A stretch of 64,000 nucleotides of DNA from Harmonia axyridis (lineage: Eukaryota; Arthropoda; Insecta; Coleoptera; Coccinellidae), in contig NC_059501.1 of assembly GCF_914767665.1 (NCBI RefSeq), positions 76,296,798 to 76,360,797 on the forward strand. The letters run 5' to 3'. The notes below the pieces were generated by a model. The model saw nothing but the letters and a program-made list of their open reading frames with translations, was not told where the DNA came from and made no database searches. Numbering within the stretch: the first letter of the stretch is position 1; every line of letters begins with the position of its first letter. This document shows, piece after piece, positions 44,440 to 56,450 of this stretch. The position numbers and the translations under genes were made by a program.

Positions 44440-47278
44440 ATTCTCATTTCTCTAGAAATGGCAATTTCTTTCTTATTTAAAAAATTTGGGAAAAATGCAT
44501 AATCAAAATGTGAGAGTTATTATCAGTCAATAGAAATACTACCTGAAATAAAGAAACTGCATTCAATGTTTATTTTCAGTTTTGACAAATATTGAATTTA
44601 CATAATCATTCGATAAGATCTATGAAAAGACCTACAGTGAAATGTTGTTTTAGGAATATTCAGTATAGCTGTAACAAACAAACTGAAAAGAGGCAGAATG
44701 AATAATAGATCTACCTTTCGGATACCCATATCTGAGAAATCAGGTTATAAGAAGTCCCTCATTTCCAAGGTTTATCAATACATTTTTCAGTTGAGCAGCA
44801 AATTATTCTTCTATTCCATATTTTGTGAAGAAATACAATATAATTGCAACAATTTGAAGGACCTATTGGAAATTCCTGACGAACTAAGGAGTTTTTTAGT
44901 ATCTGAAGATTGTATTGATGCTATGTTATAGAACGAGACTTGTGGCTCTGGGTTTTACTCAGAAGTGAATTAAACAGGGCAATTTATGTCCTATATAGTA
45001 AATAAAATTTTGATAGATAAAAGTTTCAAAAGATCAACAATTGATCATAGTATTTACATAAATCAAAAAATAACTGGCTTACTATTGTTGCATTGTACAT
45101 GGATGACTTTTTTGTTTTAACTAATGTTAATTCTGAATGCATTTTCTGATAGAAAATTTTATGATAAAGAAATTAGGAGAAGCTAAAAAATGATTAGGGA
45201 TGAATATTACTAGAAATTATGGAAAAGGTAGTAAAGCTATCGATTATATTCTTCAAATATGTATTGCAATAATTCAACATGTCTGATTGTGAACATGTGA
45301 AAACTAAATTGAATTTTGATTCAACAAAAGAGAGTTGTAATGATGAACCATATAAGAAAATAATAGGTTTATTAATATCTTCAGCAGTATTAACTAGTCC
45401 TGATATAGCATACTCTGTTAATTTCTTGAGTCAATTTAATAATGATCTCATTGTTGAACACTGGAAAAGTGCAAAACTCATTTCAAGATACAAAGATAAT
45501 TGTTCAATTTTTACTTCAGTCAAAAGGAACTGAGTATTTGAAATCGGTACTAAAATTGTATCGGCCAATACTATTGACCCATATGGGTCAATAACTACAT
45601 TGACTTGATTTTTTCAAATGTTAACTTTGGATCTGAATCAATGAATAATTTAATTCTTACCAAAATGAAAAGCAATGAATAAATCAGTAGGATAGCATTT
45701 TTGAAATGGCCATATAGCACCTATTCCTATAACGATTAAAAGATTGGAAACTTTAGTGAACAAATAGGTAGGTATCAACATTTTTATACAAATTTGATCA
45801 TTCATTCATGACATGGAAATTTTCAATAAATAGTTGCTTTTTAAAGTATTTTATACCTTCATTGAATTGCTGGAAAATTGATACCAATTTCGAAAGTGAC
45901 TGCCATGTTAAATTCTTCATATACTGAATGATCCTTCAAAATTTATTTCTGTCGTAACATTTTGACTAGTATTTCAACTGATATATTCCATACGTCATTG
46001 AAATCAATATCTTCAAAGTACTATTCGAAAGGCTTATAATGGAATTTAGAAAAATATGTCTTTCTCAATTTCATAGTCATATATGATATGATGCATAAGT
46101 CCAAATTTAATTAATTCACATCTAAAGTGAATGTTATTTTTAGAAATATTCAGTATAGCTATAATAAACCAACTAAAAAGAGACATAATGAATAGACTTG
46201 CCTTTCAAATACCCATGGCCTATGTTACCTCATAAGCAATTACCTACAATATCTTATCTTGGTGAAACCTTTTTGAGAAATCAGGTGATAAGTTTGAGAG
46301 TCTCTAATTTCCAAGGCTTATTAATACATGTTTCAGTTGAGCGGGATATAATATAACAGGGTATATATAGTTGAAATTATTAGTATGAAAGATTTGACTT
46401 ATTCATTATAAATTCAACAGCACTGCACTCAAATTCTTCAAAAACGGAGTGGTCACTTATATTTTTGCACTCCTCTGTCGTAAAAGTGTATATTTTAGAT
46501 ATTCAAAAAACTCATGGAAACTTTTGACTGTTATCTGACTAATTTGGCTCTTTTTTTTCCAGTAATAAAGCCAATTGTGAATTATCTATAAGGAGTCTTT
46601 CTATCTGTTTAATACTGTTTCATAGTAGCATAACTTTTACTCCAATCCAAGACTGAATTGATGAATGAAGCTTCTGTTCTCTTTGGTAGTTCCATCTTCT
46701 GTCGCAATAAATTCAAATTCTCACGAAAGGAAATGAAGTTTTATAGATTGTGGAAAATAAACGAAAAATTCCTGAAATAAAGTAATATTCATCCAATTAA
46801 TTCCAAATAATACAAACCCTTCAAACAAACCTGAATTGAGGAAAATGCATTCGATGATATAAATGTTCATTTCCAAATTTTGACAAATATCTATCGAATT
46901 TTTGATTCGCCGTAGACTTTGCATTTTATCTGTCGGCATTTATTTAAATATTGAATAACAATTTTGGAAACTGCAAACTTTTTCAAGAACTTTCATATAT
47001 CGAAATGGAATATTTATTATTAACATGACACTGACAGCCAAATTGTCCACAGATACCACAGAAATATGGGACTTGAAATGTCAAAATGATCCGAAACACC
47101 CCGTATACTCGAAAACCGCGGGGAGAATCGAAGGTTTGGGATTTTTCCCGGGATCTCCAGACGATTTTGAGGGGGGTCTTATTCTTGTCATTTTTGCTCT
47201 AGATGGTCCCGTTTGGGCTGTGATTTTACGTTTAAAGTTTGACGTATATGTGCAAGCGGTTTTATATATACTTAGACT
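44440..47278 (+). repeat. Large direct duplication, copy 1 (~2.8 kb)
   Basis: Near-identical to 50055-53303, about 6.0 kb downstream. It contains a copia RT relic, a 77-codon frame at 44698-44931 that differs from its partner by one residue, an older internal direct repeat (44640-44800 versus 46120-46345, sharing AATATTCAGTATAGCT and GAGAAATCAGGT), and at the right end a ~310-bp repeat headed by the 71-bp block. The internal repeat may be the eroded LTRs of the copia element. It ends exactly where repeat B begins. Confidence 0.85.
44935..45660 (+). pseudogene. Ty1/copia-type reverse transcriptase relic, copy 1
   Basis: Pieces in order: FKRSTIDHSIYIN (about 45027), TIVALYMDDFFVLTNV with the catalytic YMDD at 45096-45107, GEAKK.LGMNITRN, then MSDCEHVKTKLNF at 45279 and YKKIIGLLISSAVLTSPDIAYSVNFLSQFNN and EHWKSAKLI. 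These follow the second half of copia RT (F.RS..DP.LY, YVDD, MxDCKPVSTPL, RPDIAY.V..LSQF.NNP..EHW.AAKR). Multiple frameshifts and stops. Confidence 0.8.
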
Positions 47279-47660
47279 CGCTCTGCTCGCCGAAGGGGCT
47301 CCGCCCCTTGGACCCCGTCACTATGCCGATAGATCCTTCACTGGGTATCCCTCTAGAAAATAAAAGATTTTTTTCGGAAACCTTGTATCGTTAGCTGATT
47401 TCAGACGATTCACTCGGTATACTATGCTGATTCTGTATAATTTTTTGTCCTAGAACATACCGTTTGGCCCTTGTTCACATGAAAATATTTGATGCAAATA
47501 ACTTTCCATGACGACAAATCAAGGGCAGTCCTAGCCTTAAATTTTATGGGGGTTCGCCGTTATGGGCTTCGAGTATTTCTATGGGACCAAATCCCAGATT
47601 ATACCGATATCAAGCCTTACCTCTCAAAAATATTTATATTTAGATATTCATATGAATATT
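47279..47660. repeat. GC-headed repeat B, copy 2
   Basis: Partner of 41365-41760; directly follows the 2.8-kb duplication and leads into the mariner at 47664. Confidence 0.85.
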
Positions 47661-47663
47661 TAT

Positions 47664-49410
47664 ATAAGGCGTACAACTTTGCGTCCGCCGTTTTGCAATA
47701 GATGGCTGTAACGGTAAGTGGTAGAATAGTTATAATACAAGTGCAGAAGGCATTGATATTCTTCCACGAGTTCAACATTCAAAAACGAGCCACGAAGTGG
47801 CGAGTTTTTGAATGAACGAGTGGTACAATGAGCCTTCTGTACGAGTATTATATATTATTTTCTCTAATTCATTGCATTCTTATTGAAATTAATGAAATAC
47901 TTCCATAAATACTATTTACTGATGTTTGGCTTGAAAAATGTTGGTTGGCAGAACTGATTTCTTTAAGGCAAATTGATGAATTGGCGGATAAAGCCGTGGC
48001 GGAAAGTTCGGAGTACCAAAATATAATAATGAAATATAACCATGAAAACTGTGCTTTTCTGATATATTCTCGCACGATTTTGTTCCACAAGATGTGGAAG
48101 AATGAACGGAGTAACCACAGAATTAGAGAAATAAATATATCGTAGATGTCATACAATAAGTTTAGGTATTTGTGAACATAACGCCATTGACATGTTAGTC
48201 GATTTGTGTCTGCATCATAAAGTTATTCACGACTAACCATGTTAGCTTACGAGCCAAATTCTCGTCATTTGCGGGAGGTTTCAATTTTCTACTAAAATAT
48301 GAAAAAATCCGCGGCTGAGGTTCATCGAATGCTTTCAAATACCTATAGTGAGAACGATATTGGTGGAAGAACGTACCAACGATATTGTTTATGTCTAGGT
48401 TTAGTTATTTTCTGGTACATCTGTAAAATGGCTAGTTCCGTTTGATTAAATAAATAAAGAAATAGATGAGTGGTTTCAACGCTTCAAGAATGGTGATTTT
48501 GATGTCGAAGACCAGCATCGCGGTGGAAGAGAGAAGTTTTTTGAAGATGCAGAATTGGAGGCAATAATTGATCAAGATTCATGTCAAACGCAACAATAAT
48601 TGTAGGATCAATAGGAGTGACACTAAAAGCCATTTCAAAACGCCTGAAAGTCATAGGAATGACTCAGAAACAAGGAAATTGGGTGCGGTACGAGTTGAAG
48701 CCGCGAGGTGTTTGAACGACGTTTATTTACTTGTGAACAGCTGCTTGCAAGACAAAGACGGAAGGGGTTTCTGCATCGGATTGGGACTGGAGACGAAAAA
48801 TGGGTTCATTACGATAATCCCAAGCGCATGAAATCATGAGGATATCCTGACAATGCTTCCACATCGACGGCCAAACCGAATATTCACGGTTCTAAGGTCA
48901 TGCTCAGCATTTGGTGGGACCAGCTCGGCGTAGTGTATTATGACTGAAAGAATCACAGGCGATCGTTATCGAACGCAATTAATGCATTTGTACCGAGCAT
49001 TGAAAGACAAACCGCCGCAATACAACGAGAGAGAAGATGAATTGATTTTACTGCATGACAATGCTCGACCCCATGTTGCGAAAGTAATCAAGATATACTT
49101 GGAAACGTTAAAATGGGAATTCCTACCCCACAACCCTATCCGACGTATTCTCCAGACGTTGCTCCCACGGACTATCACTTGTTTCAATCAATAGCACATG
49201 GCCTGGCTGAACAACACTTCCGATCTTATGAAGAAGTAAAAACTTGGATCGATTCGTGGATCGCTTCAAAAGATGACCAGTTTTTTCAATTCGTACGCTG
49301 TCCGAAAGATGGGAGAAAGTAGTGACCAGCGATGGGCAATACTTTGAATTATAAATGTATAACCAGTTTTTTACAATAAAGCCTCGAATTTCGCAAAAAA
49401 AGTTTTACCC
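47664..49410 (+). mobile_element. Mauritiana-like mariner, full span with two insertions, broken
   Basis: The 5' TIR (GGCGTACAACTTTGCGTCCG) starts at 47664 and a degenerate 3' end reads AAAGTTTTACCC at 49410. The start codon lies near 48299 (MKKSAAEVHRMLSNTYSE). About 90 bp of foreign sequence separate GRTYQR from WFQRFKNGDFDVEDQHRGG. Later words: EAIIDQDSCQTQ, IWWDQLGVVYYD, GDRYRTQL, LLHDNARPHVAKV (second catalytic Asp), APTDYHLFQSI (third position Asp retained after Thr), HFRSYEEVKTWIDSWIASKDDQFFQ. Many frameshifts. A further ~400-bp insertion lies in the 5' UTR (47729-48127). Confidence 0.85.
47729..48127. mobile_element. Insertion with hairpin head inside the mariner 5' UTR
   Basis: Absent from the corresponding site at 41835. 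The head (about 47740-47855) is a long imperfect hairpin: ATACAAGTGCAGAAGGC pairs with GCCTTCTGTACGAGTAT, and CATTCAAAAACGAGCCAC with GTGGCGAGTTTTTGAATG. The rest (to 48127) contains an unrecognised 66-codon frame (47945-48145). General build resembles the hairpin-headed repeats at 3358 and 11768. Confidence 0.7.
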
Positions 49411-50054
49411 TTATGTATTTGTTGTATTATAATACCATTATTTACTTATCAGGGTTTTAACCATTCAGGTAGAAATTAAAAAAAAATTTGATTGTTTAAT
49501 ATGAAAAAAAGAAGACAATTGACAACTACATCACAAAATCTAATTTGGTCTTTAAAACTTTGAACCCTTTGAAAACCTTGTAATCACAGCGTCCTCGTCA
49601 ACATCGATGTCCCTATGAATATTCAGGAGGACAAAATACTCCATAAAAATGGAAGCAAACTACTAAATATGTCGTTTTCCACTGAATCTTGTCATCTGAA
49701 TCTTATTATTATCCTCTATGATAGAAAAACTTTATTCAAATCAACAGAATTTTCTCACACCAAAATATCACAGCGGTATATATCGATATTTTACTCTTAC
49801 ATATTTCGATACATTTCGATAGTGTCAGAAAATATCGATACAATATATAGATATCGATAGTTTTCTGACCTTTGCCCATCCCTAGTGTGGATTTGCCTAA
49901 CGCAGTCATAACCATAAACAAAGATTTCTCTATGATCATAATTGTCAGTCAGACTCAGAGACGCATGTCTTAAAATTTTGTTCAAATATAAATCGTATAT
50001 TGTATTCTTTAATAATGAATAAAAAATAACCGATATCAACCAAATTCTCAGATC
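49411..50054. other. Unassigned, with TATCGATA-rich patch
   Basis: Between 49770 and 49890 the sequence has repeated ATCGAT/TATCG words and ends in CTTTGCCCATCCCTAG, whose reverse complement CTAGGGATGGGCAAAG resembles hAT element ends. The repeated ATCGATs would then be subterminal motifs; a left end was not found. Confidence 0.35.
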
Positions 50055-53000
50055 TCATTTTTCCAGAAATGGCAATTTCTTTCTTTGAAAAATTTGGGAG
50101 AAATGAATAATCAAAATGTGAGCGTCAGTCTTTCAAGAAAGTTATTCATGCTTATAGGTTTGTAAAAAATTTTTTAGAGAATATTGAATAATAATATAAT
50201 CCCAACATTAAGATTTTAAATTAGCACATTTCTTCTTTATAGAGACATGTATGATGCATAAGTCCAAATTTAATTGATGATTGGGTGGGAAAAATTGACA
50301 AAAAAAGTTTATGTTTGTTAGTTAAGTTGTAATCCTTTTTATGGTCCTTTTTTTTGTTTATTTAATAGTTACAATAGACAATTATTAGCATATTTTTCTT
50401 TGAATTTCAACTTTGAAAGAAAATTTGTCATTTTATGTCTTGCCGATGAAAATATTGATATTCTTGTAAGTCAATTCTAAATGAATAATAGATATATTTT
50501 AAGGGCTATCATTCCATTGGTTATTTACTTGTGAGCCCCAAAATGAAGTTACTTTTATTCAATTGACTCATTAATAGAAATACTACCTGAAATAAAGAAA
50601 TTGCATTCAATGTTTATTTTCAGTTTTGACAAATATTGAATTTACATAATCGTTCGATAAGATCTATGAAAAGACCTACAGTGAGATTTTTGTTTTAGGA
50701 ATATTCAGTATAGCTGTAATAAACAAACTGAAAAGAGGCAGAATGAATAATAGATCTACCTTTCGGATACCCATATCTGAGAAATCAGGTTATAAGAAGT
50801 CCCTCATTTCCAAGGTTTATCAATACATTTTTCAGTTGAGCAGCAAATTATTCTTCGATTCCATATTTTGTGAAGAAATACAATATAATTGCAACAATTT
50901 GAAGGACCTATTGGAAATTCCTGACGAACTAAGGAGTTTTTTAGTATCTGAAGATTGTATTGATGCTATGTTATAGAACGAGACTTGTGGCTCTGGGTTT
51001 TACTCAGAAGTGAATTAAACAGGGCAATTTATGTCCTATATAGTAAATAAAATTTTGATAGATACAAGTTTCAAAAGATCAACAATTGATCATAGTATTT
51101 ACATAAATCAAAAAATAACTGGCTTACTATTGTTGCATTGTACGTGGATGACTTTTTTGTTTTAACTAATGTTAATTCTGAATGAATTTTCTGATAGAAA
51201 ATTTTATGATAAAGAAATTAGGGGAAGCTAAAAAATGATTAGGGATGAATATTATTAGAAATTATGGAAAAGGTAGTAAAGCTATCGATTATATTCTTCA
51301 AATATGTATTGCAATAATTCAACATGTCTGATTGTGAACATGTGAAAACTAAATGGAATTTTAATTCAACAAAAGAGAGTTGTAATGATGAACCATATAA
51401 GAAATTAATAGGTTTATTAACATCTTTAGCAGTATTAACTTGTCCTGATATAGCATACTCTGTTAATTTCTTGAGTCAATTTAATAATTATCTCATTGTT
51501 GAACACTAGAAAAGTGCAAAACTCATTTCAAGATACAAAGATCATTGTTCAATTTTTACTTCAGTCAAAAGGAACTGAGCATTTGAAATCGGTACTAAAA
51601 TTGTATCGGCCAATACTATTGACCCATATTAGTGGCTTCGATATCTACACTGACTTTATTTTTTCAAATGTTAACTTTGGATCTGAATCGATGAATAATT
51701 TAATTTTTACCTAAATGAAAAGCAATGAAATGGCCATATAGCACCTATTCCCATAACGATTAAAAGATTGGAAACTTTAGTGAACAAATAGGTAGGTATC
51801 TATATTTTTATACAAATTTGATCATTCATTCATGACATGGAAATTTTCAATAAATAGTTTGCTTTTTAAAGTATTTTATACCTTCATTGAATTGCTGGAA
51901 AATTGATACCAATTTCGAAAGTGACTGCCATGTTAAAATTCTTCATATACTGAATGATCCTTCAAAATTTATTTCTGTCGTAACATTTTGACTAGTATTT
52001 CAACTGATATATTCCATACGTTATTGAAATCAATATCTTCAAAGTACTATTCAAAAGACTTATAATGGAATTTAGAAGAATATATCTTTCTCAATTTCAT
52101 AGTCATATATGATATGATGCATAAGTCCAAATTTAATTAATTCACATCTAAAGTGAATGTTATTTTTAGAAATATTCAGTATAGCTATAATAAACCAACT
52201 AAAAAGAGACATAATGAATAGACTTGCCTTTCAAATACCCATGGCCTATGTTAGCTCATAAGTAATTACCTATAATATCTTATCTTGGTGAAACCTTTTT
52301 GAGAAATCAGGTTATAAGTTTGAGAGTCTCTAATTTCCAAGGTTTATTAATACATGTTTCAGTTGAGCGGAAAATAATATAACAGGGTATATATAGTTGA
52401 AATTATTAGTATGAAAGATTTGACTTATTCATTATAAATTCAACAGCACTGCACTCAAATTCTTCAAAAACGGAGTGGTCACTTATATTTTTGCACTCCT
52501 CTGTTGTAAAAGTGTATATTTTAGATATTCAAAAAACACATGGAAACTTTTGAATGTTATCTGACTAACTTGGCTCTTTTTTTCCAGTAATAAAGCCAAT
52601 TGTGAATTATCTATAAGGAGTTTTTCTATCTGTTTAATACTGTTTCATAGTAGCACAACTTTTACTCCAATCCAAGACTGAATTGATGAATGAAGCTTCT
52701 GTTCTCTTTGGTAGTTCCATCTTCTGTCGCAATAGATTCAAATTCTCACGAAAGAGAATGTAGTTTTATAGTTTGTGGAAAATAAACGAAAAATTCCTGA
52801 AATGAAGTAACATTCATCCAATGGAATCAATAATTATACAAACCCTTCAAACGAACCTGAACTGAAAATGCATTCGATGATATCAATGTTCATTTCCAAA
52901 TTTTGACAAATATCTATCGAATTTTCGATTCGCCGAAGACTTTGCATTTTATCTGTCGGCATTTATTTAAATATTGAATAACAATTTTGGAAACTGCAAA

Positions 53001-53303
53001 CTTTTTCAAGAACTTTCATATATCGAAATGGAATATTTATTATTAACATGACACTGACAGTCAAATTGTCCACAGATACCACAGAAATATGGGACTTGAA
53101 ATGTCAAAATGATCCGAAACACCCCGTATACTCGAAAACCGCGGGGAGAATCGAAGGTTTGGGATTTTTCCCGGGATCTCCAGATGATTTTGAGGGGGGT
53201 CTTATTCTTGTCATTTTTGCTCTAGATGGTCCCGTTTGGGCTGTGATTTTACGTTTAAAGTTTGACGTAAATGTGCAAGCGGTTTTATATATACTTAGAT
53301 TCA
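50055..53303 (+). repeat. Large direct duplication, copy 2
   Basis: Partner of 44440-47278. Relative to copy 1 it has about 440 bp extra between 50130 and 50570; that insert carries GATGCATAAGTCCAAATTT, also found near 46090 inside the repeat. It ends in the same TATATATACTTAGA as copy 1, after which the flanks are unrelated. Confidence 0.85.
50980..51715 (+). pseudogene. Ty1/copia-type reverse transcriptase relic, copy 2
   Basis: Same order of motifs as copy 1, with the canonical YVDD at 51141-51152 (copy 1 has YMDD), MSDCEHVKTK at 51324 and PDIAYSVNFLSQFNN. After EH the next codon is TAG where copy 1 has TGG (Trp). Inactive. Confidence 0.8.
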
Positions 53304-53902
53304 CTTCAAATGAAAGAATCTTTGTATGGGAATTTTGCTTTTAAAGGTTCGAATAAGTAATGGTGATTCTATAAAATACCTAACGTTGATATATCTATAC
53401 GAAAGAGTAATGCGTCAGATAAAAAACACCATGATACTGTAAAAACCTGCAAAATGCCCTGCCACGAGCCTCCCTTCTTCTGAATCATTCCAAAATAAAT
53501 TGGATTTATTCACCCTCAGGAAACATGTATATGAAACCGCATGTACATCGTACACGTGGAGTTTCTTTGTCATTGTGGCCAGAGCATATGTTCCATTTGT
53601 CTCGGAAGCTTGATTCCACGACGACTCCAAATTCCTCAGCCAACTCCCTACAACTGCCATGTGCATACATCGGGAAATAATTCGTATTATGTTTGCATAC
53701 GTTTCTAGATTGTTTGTTCGCGTACTGGTCGGCTTAATATTTAATAAGGTTTCAATCTTTGACAGTTGTGATGCATTTAGCCTTATTATTTGGATATTAT
53801 GATGACCTGAATAATATCTCTTGAGAGGTCATTATGGAGTACGCAATAAGCAAATTTGAGAGAAAATTATTCATTACATTTTTGATATTTATTTAATCTG
53901 AA
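53304..53902. other. No gene recognised
   Basis: The 83-codon minus-strand frame at 53415-53666 shows no recognisable domain. Confidence 0.4.
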
Positions 53903-54878
53903 GGGTGTTTTTTTTCGAGGTCACGCATCTTTCGAAGTTTACTAATGGGTATTTTTTTCGAGGTATATAATTTTAAGTTGGCATTACTCTTCAAGATGGC
54001 GACCGATATAACAGCTGTTAAGTAATTTATTTTCAGTTTGGTTTGGCAATTCATCATGAATAGACTCACGCCTGAACAACACTTGCAAATAGTGCAATTT
54101 CATTTCGAAAATAATGGTTCTGTGCGGAATACGTATCGCGTACTACTTCCATTTTATCGTCGACAAAATCGTCGCACTTCTGGTTAAATGGCTACGCCAA
54201 CAAACAAAACTGCCGCATTTGGAGTGAAGCAAATCCTCAAGTGTATGTCGAAACACCGTTACATCCAGAAAAACTGACTGTTTGGTGCGCTTTATGGGCT
54301 GGTGGAATCATTGGTCCGTACTTCTTCAAATACGATGATGGCCAGAACGTTACAGTCAATGGTGATCGGTAAAGAGCTATGATTACTAACTTTTTCATTC
54401 TTGAATTGAACAACCATGATGTCCAGGAGCTGTGGTTCCAAAAAGACGGTGCAACATGTCATACAGCTCGTGCCACGATCGATTTATTGAAAGACACGTT
54501 TGGTGACCGCCTAATTTCACGTTTTCGACCTGTGAATTGGCCTCCAAGATCTTGTGATTTAACACCGCTAGACAACTCTCTGTGGGGCTATGTAAAGTCA
54601 TTTGTCTATGCGGATAAGCCACAAACCCTTGACCATTTGGAAGACAACATTCGCAGTGTTATTGCCGATATACGGCCACAAATGTTGGAAAAAGTCATCG
54701 AAAATTGGACGTCCAGATTGGACTACATCCAAGCCAGTCGTGGCGGTCATATGCCAGAAATCATATTTAAAATGTAATGCCACAAGATTTTCTTGCGGAT
54801 AAATAAAATTCATGTCAATCAAATAATCCATCGTTGTTTTATTGCAATTTGAAGTTCTATAGCTCTAAAAAAACACCC
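53903..54878 (+). mobile_element. D,D41D mariner, copy 4, internally deleted, doubled 5' end
   Basis: The 3' TIR ends at 54878, followed by TA. Two 5' TIR-like starts lie 44 bp apart (53903 GGGTGTTTTTTTTCGAGG and 53947 GGGTATTTTTTTCGAGG). A start ATG in context MNRLTPEQHLQIVQ lies at about 54057. The internal deletion joins GACAAAATCGTC to GCACTTCTGG, removing the first catalytic Asp as well. Frame 54379-54777 (from a start just after a TAA) retains FQKDGATCH, LTPLD (Asn for Tyr next) and SRGGHMPEIIFKM to the natural stop. Confidence 0.85.
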
Positions 54879-56288
54879 TATACATCTAGATAATTGGTCA
54901 TGAAGTCAGCGTGATGATCGACTGTTTTTGCGTTTTCAGTTTTTTGTTTTGGGTAATTTTCCCGCTTCCAAATAAAATAGCCAAACACGCCAATAAAAAA
55001 TGTATATGATGTTGCCAGTGTGCTCATTGATCCGTTTCTGCATTTCCTCTCATACATTTTATGTAACATTATCTTATGTTCTTTCAAGATATGTAACATT
55101 ATCGCATGTTCCACTCAAAACAATCCACACAAAAAACAGTTGAAATTTCTCTTCAAATTTGAAATGAAGACTGTTTCAGCCCTTTTTGAGTTATTATGAT
55201 GTTTAGTTTTGGCAACGTCGTGCATTCTAGGAATATCGAGACGTATGTTTTGTTAGGTTATGAATCAGATGTATGGTTATCGGAAAGAAAAGTTAAAGTT
55301 TGGTAGTATAAAGTTTTCGGTGTTTAATATAACGATTTTGGTTTCATTCACGGACATTTTAAATACATTAACATTACAGTTCATTAGAAGGACAGTTTGC
55401 ATTGTATAAATTCCATTTTGTTCCATTTCAATCCTTTACCCTCTTCCCTTACATCCTTATACAGTGCGGTGCTGTGTGGAAGCTGAGAGCAGTTTGTATT
55501 GGTGAGACTATTATAACATCATTTTTATTGGTTCAAATAGGGAAAATGCAACAAAGATAGAGATCCAGTTATCCAGACTTTCAAATAATAAATCAATTCC
55601 AACTACAAACTATGTTTTGGGACTTACTGATCCATAAGACCAGTGTTATTTACAGTGAAATAGTTCTTCCACTAAATAAATCGTGCTCCTTAAAGCGTTG
55701 CTAGCGAGTCTATTTTATCATGGCTGACTTTCCAAATGAAGAAGAAGCCTCACCTGTTTAACTATCTTCGCTTCAATCTCCCGAGAACATTGTTGCCTCT
55801 CTCACCAATACCGCAGGGAGATCTGAGTTAAGAGCAACGTGCAAGAGAAATGGGACAAGGCCCCTATAAAATAGCGCAAACTAAATCTTTAAACTGGGGC
55901 CAGGGATCGTTGAATTCACTCTCTATGTCCTAGTTCGCTTCGGCATGAAATCAATCGAACTGAAAGCAATATCAGATGACCTACATCTGGTCACGATGCA
56001 TTCATCCATCTTTCAAAGTGCATCAGACTGTCGGCCTTCGAAAAAAAGTATGGTTCTCCATCTGGTTCATACACGTTGGCAGATATAGGTGGTTATCGAT
56101 TTAAGGAGAGCCCGTTTTTTATCGACCATGTTTTCTCTGAGAGAACTCTGAACCATATTTGAATAAACAGAAATAGTATAATTATTTATGAGTAGAAATA
56201 ATGATACAATTCACACCATTTCGAAAATAAAAAACGATATTAGTTTTACAACATGTTCACATCCCCAAATAATCTTGATCGACATCTA
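54879..56288. other. No gene recognised
   Basis: Some higher-complexity sequence (55690-56100) but no frame with recognisable domains. The 78-codon minus-strand frame at 54878-55114 has no known motif. Confidence 0.4.
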
Positions 56289-56450
56289 TGCCAACTGTCA
56301 AAGAGACTGCAACACCCAGAAGGAGCTGTTTAAATTAAAATTTTTTTTCATAAAACAAAGGCAAGGAGTTGATGATTGAATTTGGAGAAAAAAAGGTTTT
56401 CTCATGTAAACAATTTTTAGTTGCTATTGTAGTCGTTTTTTGCAAGTTTT
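56289..56450 (+). mobile_element. Tc1-like element A, 5' terminal fragment
   Basis: TGCCAACTGTCAAAGAGACT then GCAACACCCAGAAGGAGC: family TIR, preceded by TA at 56287-56288. The 5' UTR similarity to 24405 (minus) runs to GTAGTCGTTTT near 56430 and then stops; no transposase codons remain. Confidence 0.75.

Noticed and set aside
44698..44931. 77-codon frame conserved between the two large duplicates
   Set aside because: Whole duplicated blocks are near-identical, so conservation of this frame carries no extra weight; no domain recognised.
49770..49890. TATCGATA words as DREF promoter elements
   Set aside because: The repeated ATCGAT words cluster next to a hAT-like end (CTAGGGATGGGC) and look like subterminal transposon motifs; no other promoter features.
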